The position numbers and the translations under genes were made by a program. A stretch of DNA of 10,544 nucleotides, from assembly GCA_004802725.1 (NCBI GenBank), contig SGPM01000074.1:1-10544 (forward strand), given 5' to 3'. A model generated the notes under the pieces. That model was not told the DNA's origin. It ran no database searches and saw only the letters and a list, made by a program, of their open reading frames with translations. This document shows positions 1-8,227 of the stretch, piece after piece (the stretch's first letter is position 1; each line of letters begins with the position of its first letter). The stretch is from Antrodiella citrinella. Lineage: Eukaryota; Basidiomycota; Agaricomycetes; Polyporales; Steccherinaceae.

Positions 1-9
1 TGAAAAAGG

Positions 10-237
10 ACGCTAGCTTGTTTCCTTGGCATGTGCGAAAGCAAGTTTGAGGTACGTTTTGCTGGGCAGCGAGGGATCAATGTGCGCGAGTTTCTCGCAT
101 CTGGAAGACTCCTGCCAGAGCTTCTTCGCCTTCTGTTTGAGTGATTCGGTAACCTCTTGTCGTAGCTTTGCAACACTGACAGGGAGCGACTCTTCTTTCG
201 GCAATCCAACTGGAAGATGCCCAGCTTCACTATCCCT
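10..237 (-). pseudogene. Non-LTR retrotransposon RNase H/C-terminal remnant
   Basis: Read on the minus strand, a short open stretch contains IDPSLPSKTYLKL. This resembles a block I recognise from the region after RNase H in basidiomycete LINE-type (Tad1/L1-like) polyproteins, where a W..S.R...L..IDPS.PS...LKL pattern is followed by a KQAS.LFQLRTGH block. The open frame hits a stop just after the AKETS residues (stop near 13-15). The adjacent frame reads KQASVLF across about 22 down to 3, so the copy carries a one-base frameshift and runs off the window edge. Upstream on this strand another stop lies near 238, and no upstream RNase H catalytic motif is readable. There is no ATG start; the frame opens at TTG. 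This is therefore a dead 5'-truncated fragment and not a gene. The family assignment rests on motif memory and was not searched. Confidence 0.6.
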
Positions 238-300
238 TCCTCACAAGCGTGTTGTTCCCGCAGATGGCGCAGAGAGGGATCACGGAGAGGATATGTAACA

Positions 301-1560
301 GTGGCAGTGGCGATTGTGGCATTCACAGAGATATACGGGAGTCCGACATGCCTCTTGTACTGACAATGACGAAATCCTCCGTGCGCAAAAGGAGACAAAA
401 GGGGTGCAGTGTCTTCCGTCAGTTGCGGAACAGTCGCAAAAACTACGCATATAAGAGGCTCAGTTGGACGTGAAGATGGTGTTATGAAGGTGCGTCGTTT
501 GTCCTAGATCTGCGTCTCCCTTTTCACTTTCTTACTCGGCGTTCCAGATTTCGTTCAGTTTCGGTGGACCTTCTCGTGACATATCCCACGTTTCTGTATG
601 CATGGAATCAATACGTTTTCACGGGAAGCTCGTTCCATGCACAATGCGACGTATGCGGGTCTGAATCACTAGGGCACATCGGTCCTACAATGTTGCGATG
701 CTTGGATCCTTGTATTCGATTACGTCCTGGGAATATCTCGCTCTCTGTTGGTATAGCCCAATGTCCGGTGCTTCCAGGACGGTTCCATGCATACGACACG
801 TCGAGCGCCCAGCTCATCCCCTGGCATAACATTCATAACGAAGTCCCAACTAGCGACGGTCTTTGTCTCTTGCACTATACGGCTTATCCGTGTTCCTCAG
901 ATAATTCCTCGCTATCTGATGGCTTTCTGGGCATGCATTTCTGCTCTGAGCGCACACTCGCACGCTCTCTTTTCCAGCTCGACCCTCCGGAATGTGGATC
1001 GGACTGTGCGGAACTCCAATGAACGGTGATGAACGGACCGTACTTAACGTGAGCGGACACGATTGCCATAACTTGAAGAGTCTCTGTTGTCTAATCGTCT
1101 ACCGGCGCTCAGGTCTTCGAGGGCGTCGCAGAGTCTGCTCCGGGTCGCGGGTATCTAGGAACCAGAATGATATTATCGTCACGGTGTTCCTCTTACATCG
1201 GCGGGGGCTTGTTACGCCTCAAATTGCGCGTCCATACCTCGTCGGCGTCGTTTCCTACTATAGACTACCGATAACCGAACGCCACAAAAATGCACGCAAA
1301 CAACGTTGACTGGGCTGTCGCCGGCCTCATGACGTGGAACGTGTGCGTACAGTCACAATGCCACGCTATACGATGGTCAGGAGCAGGAACGGTGGCAGAT
1401 AGTATGCTGTAGGACGACAGATCGGGAGGTAGGACAAAGGCACGAGAGCCTCTCGGGGTACACGTCGCACACGATGCTGGACCTTTTGTTTGGCTGACAG
1501 CCGACGTCTGTCGGTCGGTCGTAGCGAACTGAGGGTTCCGGAACACGTATGCTTTGGACG
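301..1560. other. Long stretch without a recognisable gene
   Basis: This 1.26-kb stretch holds only short overlapping ORFs on both strands. The longest is plus strand 564-1022, 152 codons opened by GTG, whose first ATG is at 690. It has ten cysteines but no domain I know. Minor repeats include an ATGAACGG direct repeat around 1019-1037 and a short CGGTCGGTCG run near 1512-1522. I see no splice pattern that joins the ORFs into a known protein. It may be decayed transposon or intergenic DNA between the LINE remnant and the lipase promoter. Confidence 0.5.
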
Positions 1561-1564
1561 ATCG

Positions 1565-1571
1565 TATTTAA
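1565..1571 (+). promoter_or_regulatory. Possible TATA-like element of the lipase gene
   Basis: TATTTAA lies about 96 bases upstream of the lipase ATG at 1667, a plausible core-promoter distance with a short leader. The match is only seven bases, so this is tentative. Confidence 0.3.
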
Positions 1572-1666
1572 GCAACGCCTACTGACTCCTTGTTTGTTGT
1601 CTTGTCCCAACCCACGTATCTCAAGGATAGCTCATAACTTACTTGTACTTCTTGGCACGACACATC

Positions 1667-3281
1667 ATGGCACGGCTCTCTGGAGAACTCGTTCGAAGTA
1701 TCAAGCTCGCGCATGCCAGGCAACTCGCGGGTCAGGAGATCCCACCTGCACAACACATCCCAGAGGAAGTACCGCCGCCTGATATGCTGAAGAGCGCCAT
1801 TGACTGGATCAAAGCGAACCCGGGAGCCCTCAAAGCGGCGCAGAATACACGTGAGTCGCTCTTCAACATGGTGGCATTGTGGTCGCCTACTCATCCCTCG
1901 TCAGAATGTACCAGCGAGTCTCCCGACAAACCGAATTGGGATGCAGTCTTCTTCAGCCTGATGGAGAGCTCCGCCATGTATTTGCGGTGCGGTGCGAGCT
2001 TCTTCTGAAGTGCGGGTCTAGTGATTGAATTTTTCATAGGAAGGTTGGTGAGATGGTGAAAGCTATCCTTGCCGCGCGCGAGGGAGACTTCGAACTTGCG
2101 CTCGAGCATCTGGAATTAGCCCAAGAGGATATCAACACCGTGGTCAGTGCACACCTGAAATTTTCTCTACGCATCAGGTCTCGTCTCATCGCTTGCTCAG
2201 GCAAAAGCCCTGGAATGTACCTTCGTCCAGCTTTGTGGTGACTGACTAGACTCATCTGGCGTCTCGCTGGCACGCTCTCTGAAGATTGTTGACGAAACGC
2301 ATTCCAGATTTCTCCAAGCAAAGTCCCGAGGGGACGTGGATGCATAGCGGAGCGTTCTGCGGTGTGTTCATCAGCAACGACACATCGAAACCTTACATGG
2401 GTGTTGCGTTCAAGGTACGTCTTTTTACAACATCCTACGGTACAGGATGTTGACAGCCCACGAACCATTTCAGGGGAGCAACAGCACGAGAGACCTCGTC
2501 ACTGATTTGGATTGGAGTCCGATTGCGCCGCCAACTCCTGGAGTTGTCTTCGATGCTAAAGTTCATCGCGGCTTCTACCTCGGTCTCTTCGGTAAATTCA
2601 AAGTTGGTGATGATTTCGAAATTCCTTTTGGTACGAAGTATCCATCATGATCAGCATTCATGATTCACATTGACCTAATGTCTTGCAGACTTGCTGGTGA
2701 AACAACTTGATCTCAGCTACGACGACCATGCCAGAGTTCACTTCACCGTAAGCTCGTCTCCCCTACCAACCAAGAATTCTCTTCATTATCGTGTGGTCCT
2801 AGGGCCATTCTCTCGGCGGTGCATTCTGCACACTGGCTTATGGAGAATTCTTGCGTCGCCAGCACGAGCAACCCATCAAGCAGTTCAATTTCGGGGACAT
2901 GTACAGTCTCGCGGCTCCCCGCGTATGTCTAGAGCCCTTCGCAGACCAGGTGAACACGCGGACCAAACCTGGGGGAGGAAAATACCTCTTCCGCGTCGTC
3001 AACCGTAACGACCCTGTGCCCACCGTCCCCCCGCGTACCGCGAACCAGGTCGTCGACTTCCCTTTCATCCATGTCGGCGGTGCTTGGGAGCTCACCGGCA
3101 CAGGCCCTGGCAAGATGCACGACGAACCGCCCCCGATGACTCCTCAGCCTGTCGCTAAGGTTATCTGGAATATCAAGGACCACAGTGAGCCTCTTCTTCG
3201 CTCTGGTTGGTTCCGCGTACTGATCAAGGTGCAGTGACATCCGACTACTACGCCAACTGGCAGAAGACGCAGCATTCATGA
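1667..3281 (+). CDS. Class 3 lipase (alpha/beta hydrolase), 8 exons
   Basis: Exons that restore one frame are 1667-1986, 2040-2142, 2201-2237, 2308-2414, 2474-2630, 2689-2747, 2803-3184 and 3235-3281, giving 403 aa. All seven introns are 50-70 nt with GT..AG ends. The nucleophile elbow TGHSLGG (Ser264) appears only after removing the intron at 2748-2802. The acid is Asp331 in NRNDPVPTVPP, followed by the family's FIHVGG block. The likely catalytic His is 388 in KDHMTSDYY, beside the last intron, comparable to the DHLSYF block of fungal class 3 lipases. Known family role: hydrolysis of triacylglycerol or related esters. Residues about 1-150 are helical, with a TPR-like stretch (AREGDFELALEHLELAQ) of unknown role. 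No signal peptide is apparent, so an intracellular or membrane-associated enzyme is inferred. The exon at 2201-2237 is tiny, and its borders plus the 70-nt intron 2238-2307 are the least certain part; intron 2 could start at 2140. The start is the first in-frame ATG, context CATCATGG. Confidence 0.88.
2428..2452 (+). repeat. Perfect 9-bp hairpin inside lipase intron 4
   Basis: CAACATCCT at 2428-2436 is followed after seven bases by its exact reverse complement AGGATGTTG at 2444-2452. The hairpin lies inside the 59-nt intron 2415-2473, between the GTACGT donor and the TTTCAG acceptor, and would shorten the effective intron if formed in RNA. Confidence 0.6.
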
Positions 3282-3385
3282 GCGGGCTTTTCAGGTCGGA
3301 TGACTGTTGGTTGGTCCTGGGACGATGACGAGGGTGGGCTGCCTGGGCAGCACGAGGCTGTTAATTTCTTGAACGATCTTGTGTC

Positions 3386-3841
3386 ATGTTTTCATTCCGA
3401 ATTCCACCGTGTGGTCGAGTATACAATGATGTCCTGCCACGCAATATGATATTGCCCTTGAATGGATGTCCGCACTGCGTGCAAAGCGTTCGGTCATTGC
3501 CGGAACGTCTTTCGTCTTTACCATCATCAACCGCTGTTTGTGGTGAAGGGGTCGGCCTCTCCGTCGCCGCTTGTGCGAGAGACCTCCACAAAGGGGTCGA
3601 CCTTACAGACCGCGATGGACGAGCCCCCCTCATCTCCACAGGCGGGTATACCGAGCTCATGATGGGCCTCTTAGATCAAGCCATTCAGTGCTTTCAGTGC
3701 TGGAGATTATCGTGGCGAGGACGGTCAGTTAGCGTTTGTATATCTCCCAAGTTCGAACTGACATCCACCACTCAGATCTTCGGTCAGTCAAGCTCACAAA
3801 CCGCACAGGTTTGTCAGGATGAGAACAAGAGAAAGCAATAA
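3386..3841 (+). CDS. Orphan 151-aa ORF, hypothetical, doubtful
   Basis: An ATG-started uninterrupted frame begins 104 bases after the lipase stop. I recognise no family. Residues about 70-98 (GVDLTDRDGRAPL followed by GYTELMMGLLDQ) vaguely resemble one ankyrin repeat, but the spacing and the HLAA core are missing, so I do not call it. The rest is rich in Ser, Cys and Arg with no signal peptide or membrane span. The stop codon TAA lies inside AATAAA (3837-3842), which could serve as a polyadenylation signal for a plus-strand transcript. It could equally be chance ORF, lipase 3' UTR or a decayed exon. Confidence 0.2.
   Translation: MFSFRIPPCGRVYNDVLPRNMILPLNGCPHCVQSVRSLPERLSSLPSSTAVCGEGVGLSVAACARDLHKGVDLTDRDGRAPLISTGGYTELMMGLLDQAIQCFQCWRLSWRGRSVSVCISPKFELTSTTQIFGQSSSQTAQVCQDENKRKQ
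3441..3455. repeat. 15-bp palindrome
   Basis: GCAATAT and ATATTGC flank a single G, a perfect 7-bp inverted repeat. It lies within the orphan ORF. It may be a dimeric protein-binding site or chance. Confidence 0.4.
3684..3701. repeat. Tandem 9-mer duplication
   Basis: TTCAGTGCT occurs twice back to back. It keeps the reading frame of the overlapping orphan ORF (a three-codon duplication). Confidence 0.5.
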
Positions 3842-4060
3842 ATATGTAGTTCAAAAAACCGGACGAGGGACGCAGTGTATAGAAAGAATACGAAAATGAG
3901 AACGTGCACGTTCATGTCATGTGTCGTCGTAGAAGGAAATGGTAAACTTGGTGTAGATCCCGCATCTGGTGACTATCGATATATCCAGGAAACAAACGCA
4001 ACGCAGAGCACGAGAAGCGAAAGACCTGTCCCGAGTCCTGAGTACAAATAGGGAGAAACG

Positions 4061-5015
4061 TTACGAATCCTCCTCCGGAACGTCCTCCACACGTGCCGCC
4101 CTGCTCTCCGGCCTCGAGCTCCCTGAGTCTGGACTGATCTCACGAATGCTTGTGTGTGAGCTTCCATTGGCGTTCGATACCGCTGTGGTAGTTGCGGAAT
4201 CTTTGGTTCTCTTGGATGGCTTCTCGGATTTCTCGGTGCGTTTCTTCTTGCTTTTCTTCTTGGGCTCATCCCATTCCCACAGAGGAATAAACGACTCGAC
4301 CTGGGAGCAAAAAAATTGAGCAACGAAAAGAGACCAGCGCGTAAGGCGGCACTCACGAATCCAACGTCCGCAAACAATTTGGGGAATATCCAGATGCCGG
4401 GGCTGGCCACGATGATGGTGATGATGTAGAAGATCAACCGTACGATGGCAATGGCGAAGAAGAGGCCAATCAACCCCAGTACGCCGATGCTCAGATACCA
4501 CACCCCGAGCCGCATTATCGGCGGCCACAGCGGGAACATGACTCCAGCGAGCATGATGGCGACCATAGCGACGCCTCCAACGTACGTCGTCCATTGCGAG
4601 CCCTCGTAGAACCACGCGTAGTAGTCCGTCGGCTGGAACATCTGCATGGGATTGATTTGCAGCGGACGCGGAGATGACGAAGAGGCTGACTGGCCCCGCT
4701 CAACGCGCAGGTAGAAGGCGAACGTGTTGACAGTGGAGAGCAGCTGCGTCGCTTCCTCTTCCGTGGTGACTTTTGGGACTTTCTTGAGCTTGGCGTAGGC
4801 GGGGGTGAGGAGGGCTTTGACGGCCGAGCGGCCTTCCGGACGGGTTGCGAGTGAGCGGGATGGGTTGAGATGCCAATAGCGGTCGACTCACCCTTGAAAT
4901 AGTCTATGCGTTTCCCGTTCAGCACCCCCACTCTGACTTTGATCCCTGCTTTCCCGCTTCGCAGGAAATTGACGACATTTCGTAGTTCTGACGGAGCGGT
5001 GGCCTGTTGCTCCAT
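4061..5015 (-). CDS. SEC62: Translocation protein SEC62
   Basis: Minus-strand exons 5015-4892, 4832-4357 and 4300-4061 join in frame to 279 aa, a normal size for fungal Sec62. Introns are 59 and 56 nt with GTGAGT donors. Sec62 is an ER membrane subunit of the Sec62/63 complex that assists mostly post-translational protein import through the Sec61 channel. The N-terminal cytosolic domain holds NVVNFLRSG and GKRIDYFKG, the latter meeting the split codon of intron 1. The membrane region is at about 124-141 and 152-183, with the hallmark MFPLWPP between the spans, followed by GIWIFPKLF and, across intron 2, ESFIPLWEWDEP. A lysine-rich KKKSKKKR stretch and an acidic end finish the protein, as expected for a cytosolic tail. 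The start is the ATG in GGCCATGG, with no earlier ATG in the spliced leader. It is divergent from the mL59 gene. Confidence 0.95.
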
Positions 5016-5028
5016 GGCCGTGTGTGCT

Positions 5029-5076
5029 CTAGTAAAAGTTGAGTGGTGAGTTCTAAACCAATGTAACAAGACATAC
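5029..5076 (-). other. Probable intron in the SEC62 5' leader
   Basis: Just upstream of the SEC62 ATG, the minus strand reads GTATGT (from 5076), a CTCAC branch-like stretch and TTTACTAG (ending 5029). This is a 48-nt intron of the same type as those in the coding part. Removing it also removes an upstream ATG at about 5074 that would open an out-of-frame uORF. It is inferred from motifs, without transcript data. Confidence 0.55.
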
Positions 5077-5319
5077 CGAGGTTTCTGAAAAGCGGATGAG
5101 AGGATGAACACGTCGAAAGCAGGAATACGGACAATGAGCTGGCGGTCCTTGGTTTAGCGGTGACATGGCTGACCGTCAAAGCCACCGCTGGAACCGTAAG
5201 ACCCCGTGGGAATATACGCCCGTTTGGGACAGCCGGAGGGCAAAGCGCCCAATATTCTTCCAGCGCAGACCATTCTCCCCATTCATTCGTCTACTTGCCT
5301 TGAAGATTCGGTGCTTTCG
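5077..5319. promoter_or_regulatory. Shared divergent promoter region SEC62 / mL59
   Basis: The two start codons are 374 bp apart and face away from each other, so regulatory signals for both must lie largely here. No clear TATA box, CCAAT box or repeated motif is visible. A plus ORF at 5206-5523 overlaps the mL59 start and looks like chance. Confidence 0.5.
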
Positions 5320-5381
5320 GTGAGGATCAGTCATTCAGATACTGTTCATGATCTGTTTCATGCTGATACTGTATGGATTAG
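5320..5381 (+). other. Possible intron in the mL59 5' leader
   Basis: GTGAGG at 5320 and GGATTAG ending at 5381, with a TGCTGATAC branch-like sequence between, define a 62-nt intron. It ends eight bases before the mL59 ATG. Splicing would delete the upstream ATGs at 5348 and 5360, leaving 5390 as the first start. Without splicing the in-frame ATG at 5348 would add 14 hydrophobic residues. This is inference from splice motifs only. Confidence 0.4.
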
Positions 5382-5389
5382 CAACGAAC

Positions 5390-6041
5390 ATGGCAGCACA
5401 GGCCGTACACCATTTCCGCCTACGCGAGCTGCAGCCTCTGCTCAAAGCATCTGCGCCCCGAACCGCACCAAAAGTCAAGCTTCCGAACCCATTCATTGCG
5501 CGCAAAAATCCAGAATCAGGTAGATGGGCACCACCAAAGTATTCGTTGCGCCAGCAAGCAGACTTGGTCAAGAGGGCGCGTCAGAGCAACTTGCTACACC
5601 TCCTCCCGGCTGGTCCCAAGCTGGCTCCGTCGGTTCTGCAGCAAGCGCGGGAAGCAGCTATTGCGAGCTCAAGTGCAAGCGCGGAAGCTGAGGCTGCACA
5701 TGAGGAGACGGAGGTAGGGTTGGCTGCACAGGAGATCGAGTGGGAAGGGGAGGTCAAGGAGAGAGTCGTTGCGGGCGCACATGTCGGCAACCGACTGTAC
5801 GCGGGCAAGAAGCGTATGTTCAAGGGACACAAGTGGGAGCGGACACTGGAGAAGAGGACGGCGAAGCGGAAGATGCTGCTGGAGAGTATGCCAGCGCGGA
5901 TACAGAGGTTCAGAACGGTACGTCACACGAGTTGTTGTTTGCGTGATATGGCCTTCAAATTCTTCGCAGGTATACAAGAGGAGGCGGCCAAACCCTCTCA
6001 GTGTCCCCCTTGCTTCAAAGTCGGGCAAGCTGCCGTTCTAA
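5390..6041 (+). CDS. MRPL25: Mitochondrial large-subunit ribosomal protein mL59
   Basis: Exons 5390-5917 and 5970-6041, split by a 52-nt intron (GTACGT..CGCAG), give 199 aa. mL59 (MRPL25 in yeast) is a fungal component of the mitochondrial 54S subunit. Visible family features are the N-terminal FRLRELQPLL, the VKLPNPFIARKNPESGRWAPP block at about 29-49, the FKGHKWERTLEKR block at 144-156, and MPARIQRF leading across the intron to VYKRRRPNPL near the C-terminus. The protein is strongly basic apart from an Ala/Glu-rich insert at about 86-125. The start at 5390 gives the expected amphipathic N-terminus. The in-frame ATG at 5348 lies inside the possible leader intron. It converges with the TPR gene downstream, leaving only 141 bases between stop codons. 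Confidence 0.9.
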
Positions 6042-6182
6042 TGTCGCTAGAATATGCTACGCTATCGCAACCATATCTAATTCATACCTCGTCCTCACCG
6101 CAGAGCTGTCGGTGTCTTGTAAGTCACCAGGATGACATTTCCCGCTAAAAACCCACGATTGTACGGTCGGTTCAAATTTTCC
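6042..6182. other. Short convergent intergenic spacer
   Basis: 141 bases lie between the tail-to-tail stop codons of mL59 and the TPR gene. The spacer must hold both 3' ends. No canonical AATAAA is seen on either strand and no structured terminator stands out. Confidence 0.4.
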
Positions 6183-7793
6183 TCACGAAACGCTGATCTT
6201 CGTCTTTCCCTCGCTACTGGAACTTGATTGACGGTTCAGCCGTCGTATGGCCTGTTCTGCCTCCAGGATCCCGTCACGCATTCTGATAGCTGTCGCCTGT
6301 TTGTGACTAGCAGTATACCAATCACGAGCATCTGAAGATGACCCAATCATCTGTAACAAATCAACTAACGAATGACTATGCGATGTACGGCGAGGACATA
6401 CCTCTCTCAACGACCCCATGTTAAACAATGCAGCTACCAGCACCTGGTCACATTGGTTCAATACATCAGCGTCGCTCTCCGATGCCTTTGCTGTGTTGAC
6501 AACAGCGATGGCTTTCTTGGCCCATGACTCAGCCTGCGACAACCGCTCCGGGGACGGTGAAGACGCAGCCTGAGCAAGGCTGCTCGCCAAGCTGTTCATG
6601 ATATGTGCGCCTGAAAAGCTCGGGTTAGGAAGAGCGGATTGTTCACACTGGAAACGTAGAGCGTACCTTGACATTTCGTCTCGGATGAGCTTTGATGCGA
6701 GTTCGGAGGAAGTAGTATAGAAAGTGCGGAAAGATAGAGTGGGACAGCGTACCTGACAATGGAGCACTCCAATTAGCTTCATTGTGCCAATAAAACATGC
6801 GAACTTGACTCACTCTTGTTTCCCAGTGCGGTTATAGAACGCCCCCAGTCGTTCCAGCGGTGCAACGACATCATTCCTGGCCACCCACTTGGGCAATTCC
6901 AACTCTGCCAAGTCTAACGAGCTCTGGTCTTCTGCGTTTCTTGAGATACCTCCAGATTGGGTATCTCTCAAGACTCTCAAAGTTCTTCCACGGCGAACAC
7001 AAGCCACTTCTCTTCCTCTGCCTCCGGCTGCGAGTACTCCTCTGCCATCTCCGCGAGTTTGAATGCCAGAGCAGCAGCACGAACGCGATCCGGACCAGAC
7101 ACTCGAATCGCGACATGCTGGCCTTTCTGCTGCCGCACGGCATCTTGTATACGCTCGAGCGCCGCGACGTACACCTCATACGCCTTCTCGGGCTTATTAT
7201 TCGTCTCGAGCACCTCCCCCAAAACGATGGCGATCCCAGAGAGCTTGGCATGTGGGTCGGGCGTGAGTTCCACAAGAGGCAGCGTGAGCGCAGTTTCCAG
7301 GGCACTAAGAAGGACGAATCAGGATCGTGCTGGGTGGGAAACGCTCGGATTGAGAGAGGTGCACCACTACAGGGCAAGCGCGGTGGACGTACCGCGCGAG
7401 GTAGCGTTCGCTGGTGTTAAGGTTGCCTTGGTGTTTGGCTTTCACACCCGCACGCAGGTCGTCTCTGACGATTTTGGGCCACATGGTGAACGCCGTGTAG
7501 AACTCATACCTGTGACACCGCCGATGAGTACGACCTATCACCAAGCGAGAGGAAGTGACTCACACTCCATATGCCGTCGTCCCTATTCCCACTGCCATCA
7601 GCACTCCGAATAGGGTGGATATCCGAACGTTCAGCTGCGTCCACGACGGCTGGTCATCGTTACCACTTGGCCCGGCCGAGGTTGTAGATATATGTCGCTG
7701 TCGCAGCACACGAGTGCTCACACTTTGATTGAGTGACAATGGCCCCGATAGAATAGTGAGTCGTCGAGGAGTCTTGAGCATCTTCCATGACAT
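6183..7793 (-). CDS. Mitochondrial inner-membrane TPR protein, MGR3-like
   Basis: Minus-strand segments 7793-7564, 7509-7393, 7304-6814, 6752-6667, 6610-6402 and 6350-6183 join with GT..AG introns of 51-88 nt. Residues 1-40 are basic and hydroxylated without acids, like a mitochondrial presequence, followed by one membrane span at about 59-75. The remainder is helical with TPR-like units, for example KPEKAYEVYVAALERIQ, then YAVPLYLSALSILLPP and SQAESWAKKAIAVVNTA. This plan matches the TPR-domain family of yeast MGR3, an adaptor of the i-AAA protease in the inner membrane; that role is known for yeast and only inferred here. Within 7304-6814 the frame breaks: VEEL is followed by a stop (6977-6979), while the next frame continues LRVLRDTQ through to LELPKWV. 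Either one base is missing (then about 433 aa) or 6991-6924 is an unusual 68-nt intron (then about 410 aa). Start is ATG 7793; 7781 is an alternative. Confidence 0.78.
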
Positions 7794-8227
7794 CTCAGCA
7801 GTACAACGCGTACGAATGAAGGAGGGGAAAACGGATGAAGTCCAGAGCAAGGGATGCTTGAGGGATGCCTCGTTCTGAATCCCTCACCCAAGAATTCAGC
7901 ACGACACGGTCACGTGCATATCACGTGGTTTTCGACTCTGAGTCGCGAAGTGACTTGCAGGACCTTCTGGCTAGAGTGAGTGTCAAGTGAAAGGATAGCT
8001 TCCGTGTCTGATGATCCGATGATTCCCCCAGCATTATATACTCGAAGATTGTGCAATCCCCTGGTTGTTCTATTTCCGTACAGGCGACACAACCATGTAC
8101 TACATAGCATCCGAGCTCTGCGGGAGTATCCTCGTCAGCAGCTTGTCGACCGTGACCACGGTCTGTACAGACATTGTCAATCAGCGCTTGATATTCACCA
8201 ATGCGTGGAGAGTATCGCTCGTATGTC
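7794..8227. other. Promoter of the TPR gene and 3' flank of the methyltransferase gene
   Basis: These 434 bases separate two minus-strand genes. ORFs on both strands (for example minus 7921-8292 and plus 8065-8346) overlap the real methyltransferase exon or lack any family signature, so I treat them as chance. The only distinct signal is the paired CACGTG described separately; a TATATA lies near 8035-8040. Confidence 0.5.
7910..7927. promoter_or_regulatory. Twin CACGTG E-boxes upstream of the TPR gene
   Basis: Two perfect CACGTG palindromes lie at 7911-7916 and 7922-7927, each preceded by T (TCACGTG). Their starts are 11 bases apart, close to one helical turn, and about 120-130 bases upstream of the TPR gene ATG. 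CACGTG is the known target of fungal bHLH factors such as Cbf1, Pho4 and sterol-regulatory types. Which factor binds cannot be told from sequence. Confidence 0.6.

Larger units (their letters stand above)
3282..4060. other. Interval between lipase and SEC62 with one orphan ORF
   Basis: This 779-base interval separates two genes that converge on it. It contains an ATG-started plus ORF at 3386-3841 (151 codons, listed separately). No splice-linked domain is recognised. The final 220 bases, 3842-4060, hold no usable ORF and probably include the SEC62 3' UTR on the minus strand. Confidence 0.5.

Noticed and set aside
564..1022. 152-codon cysteine-containing ORF as a gene
   Set aside because: It opens with GTG, its first ATG is at 690, and no zinc-finger spacing or other domain pattern is recognisable.
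2053..2350. Lipase as a pseudogene with in-frame stops at about 2239-2350
   Set aside because: Removing introns 2143-2200 and 2238-2307, both with GT..AG ends and normal length, restores one frame through the whole gene.
3595..3680. Single ankyrin repeat in the orphan ORF
   Set aside because: The TPLHLAA core and helix spacing are absent; the match is limited to a few residues.
6160..6180. tRNA-like B-box (GGTTCAAAT) near 6170
   Set aside because: No matching A-box, no cloverleaf arms and no acceptor stem around it.
6860..7613. Long plus-strand ORFs (6860-7420, 6957-7613)
   Set aside because: They lie opposite the TPR gene exons, which carry the clear protein signal and splice sites.
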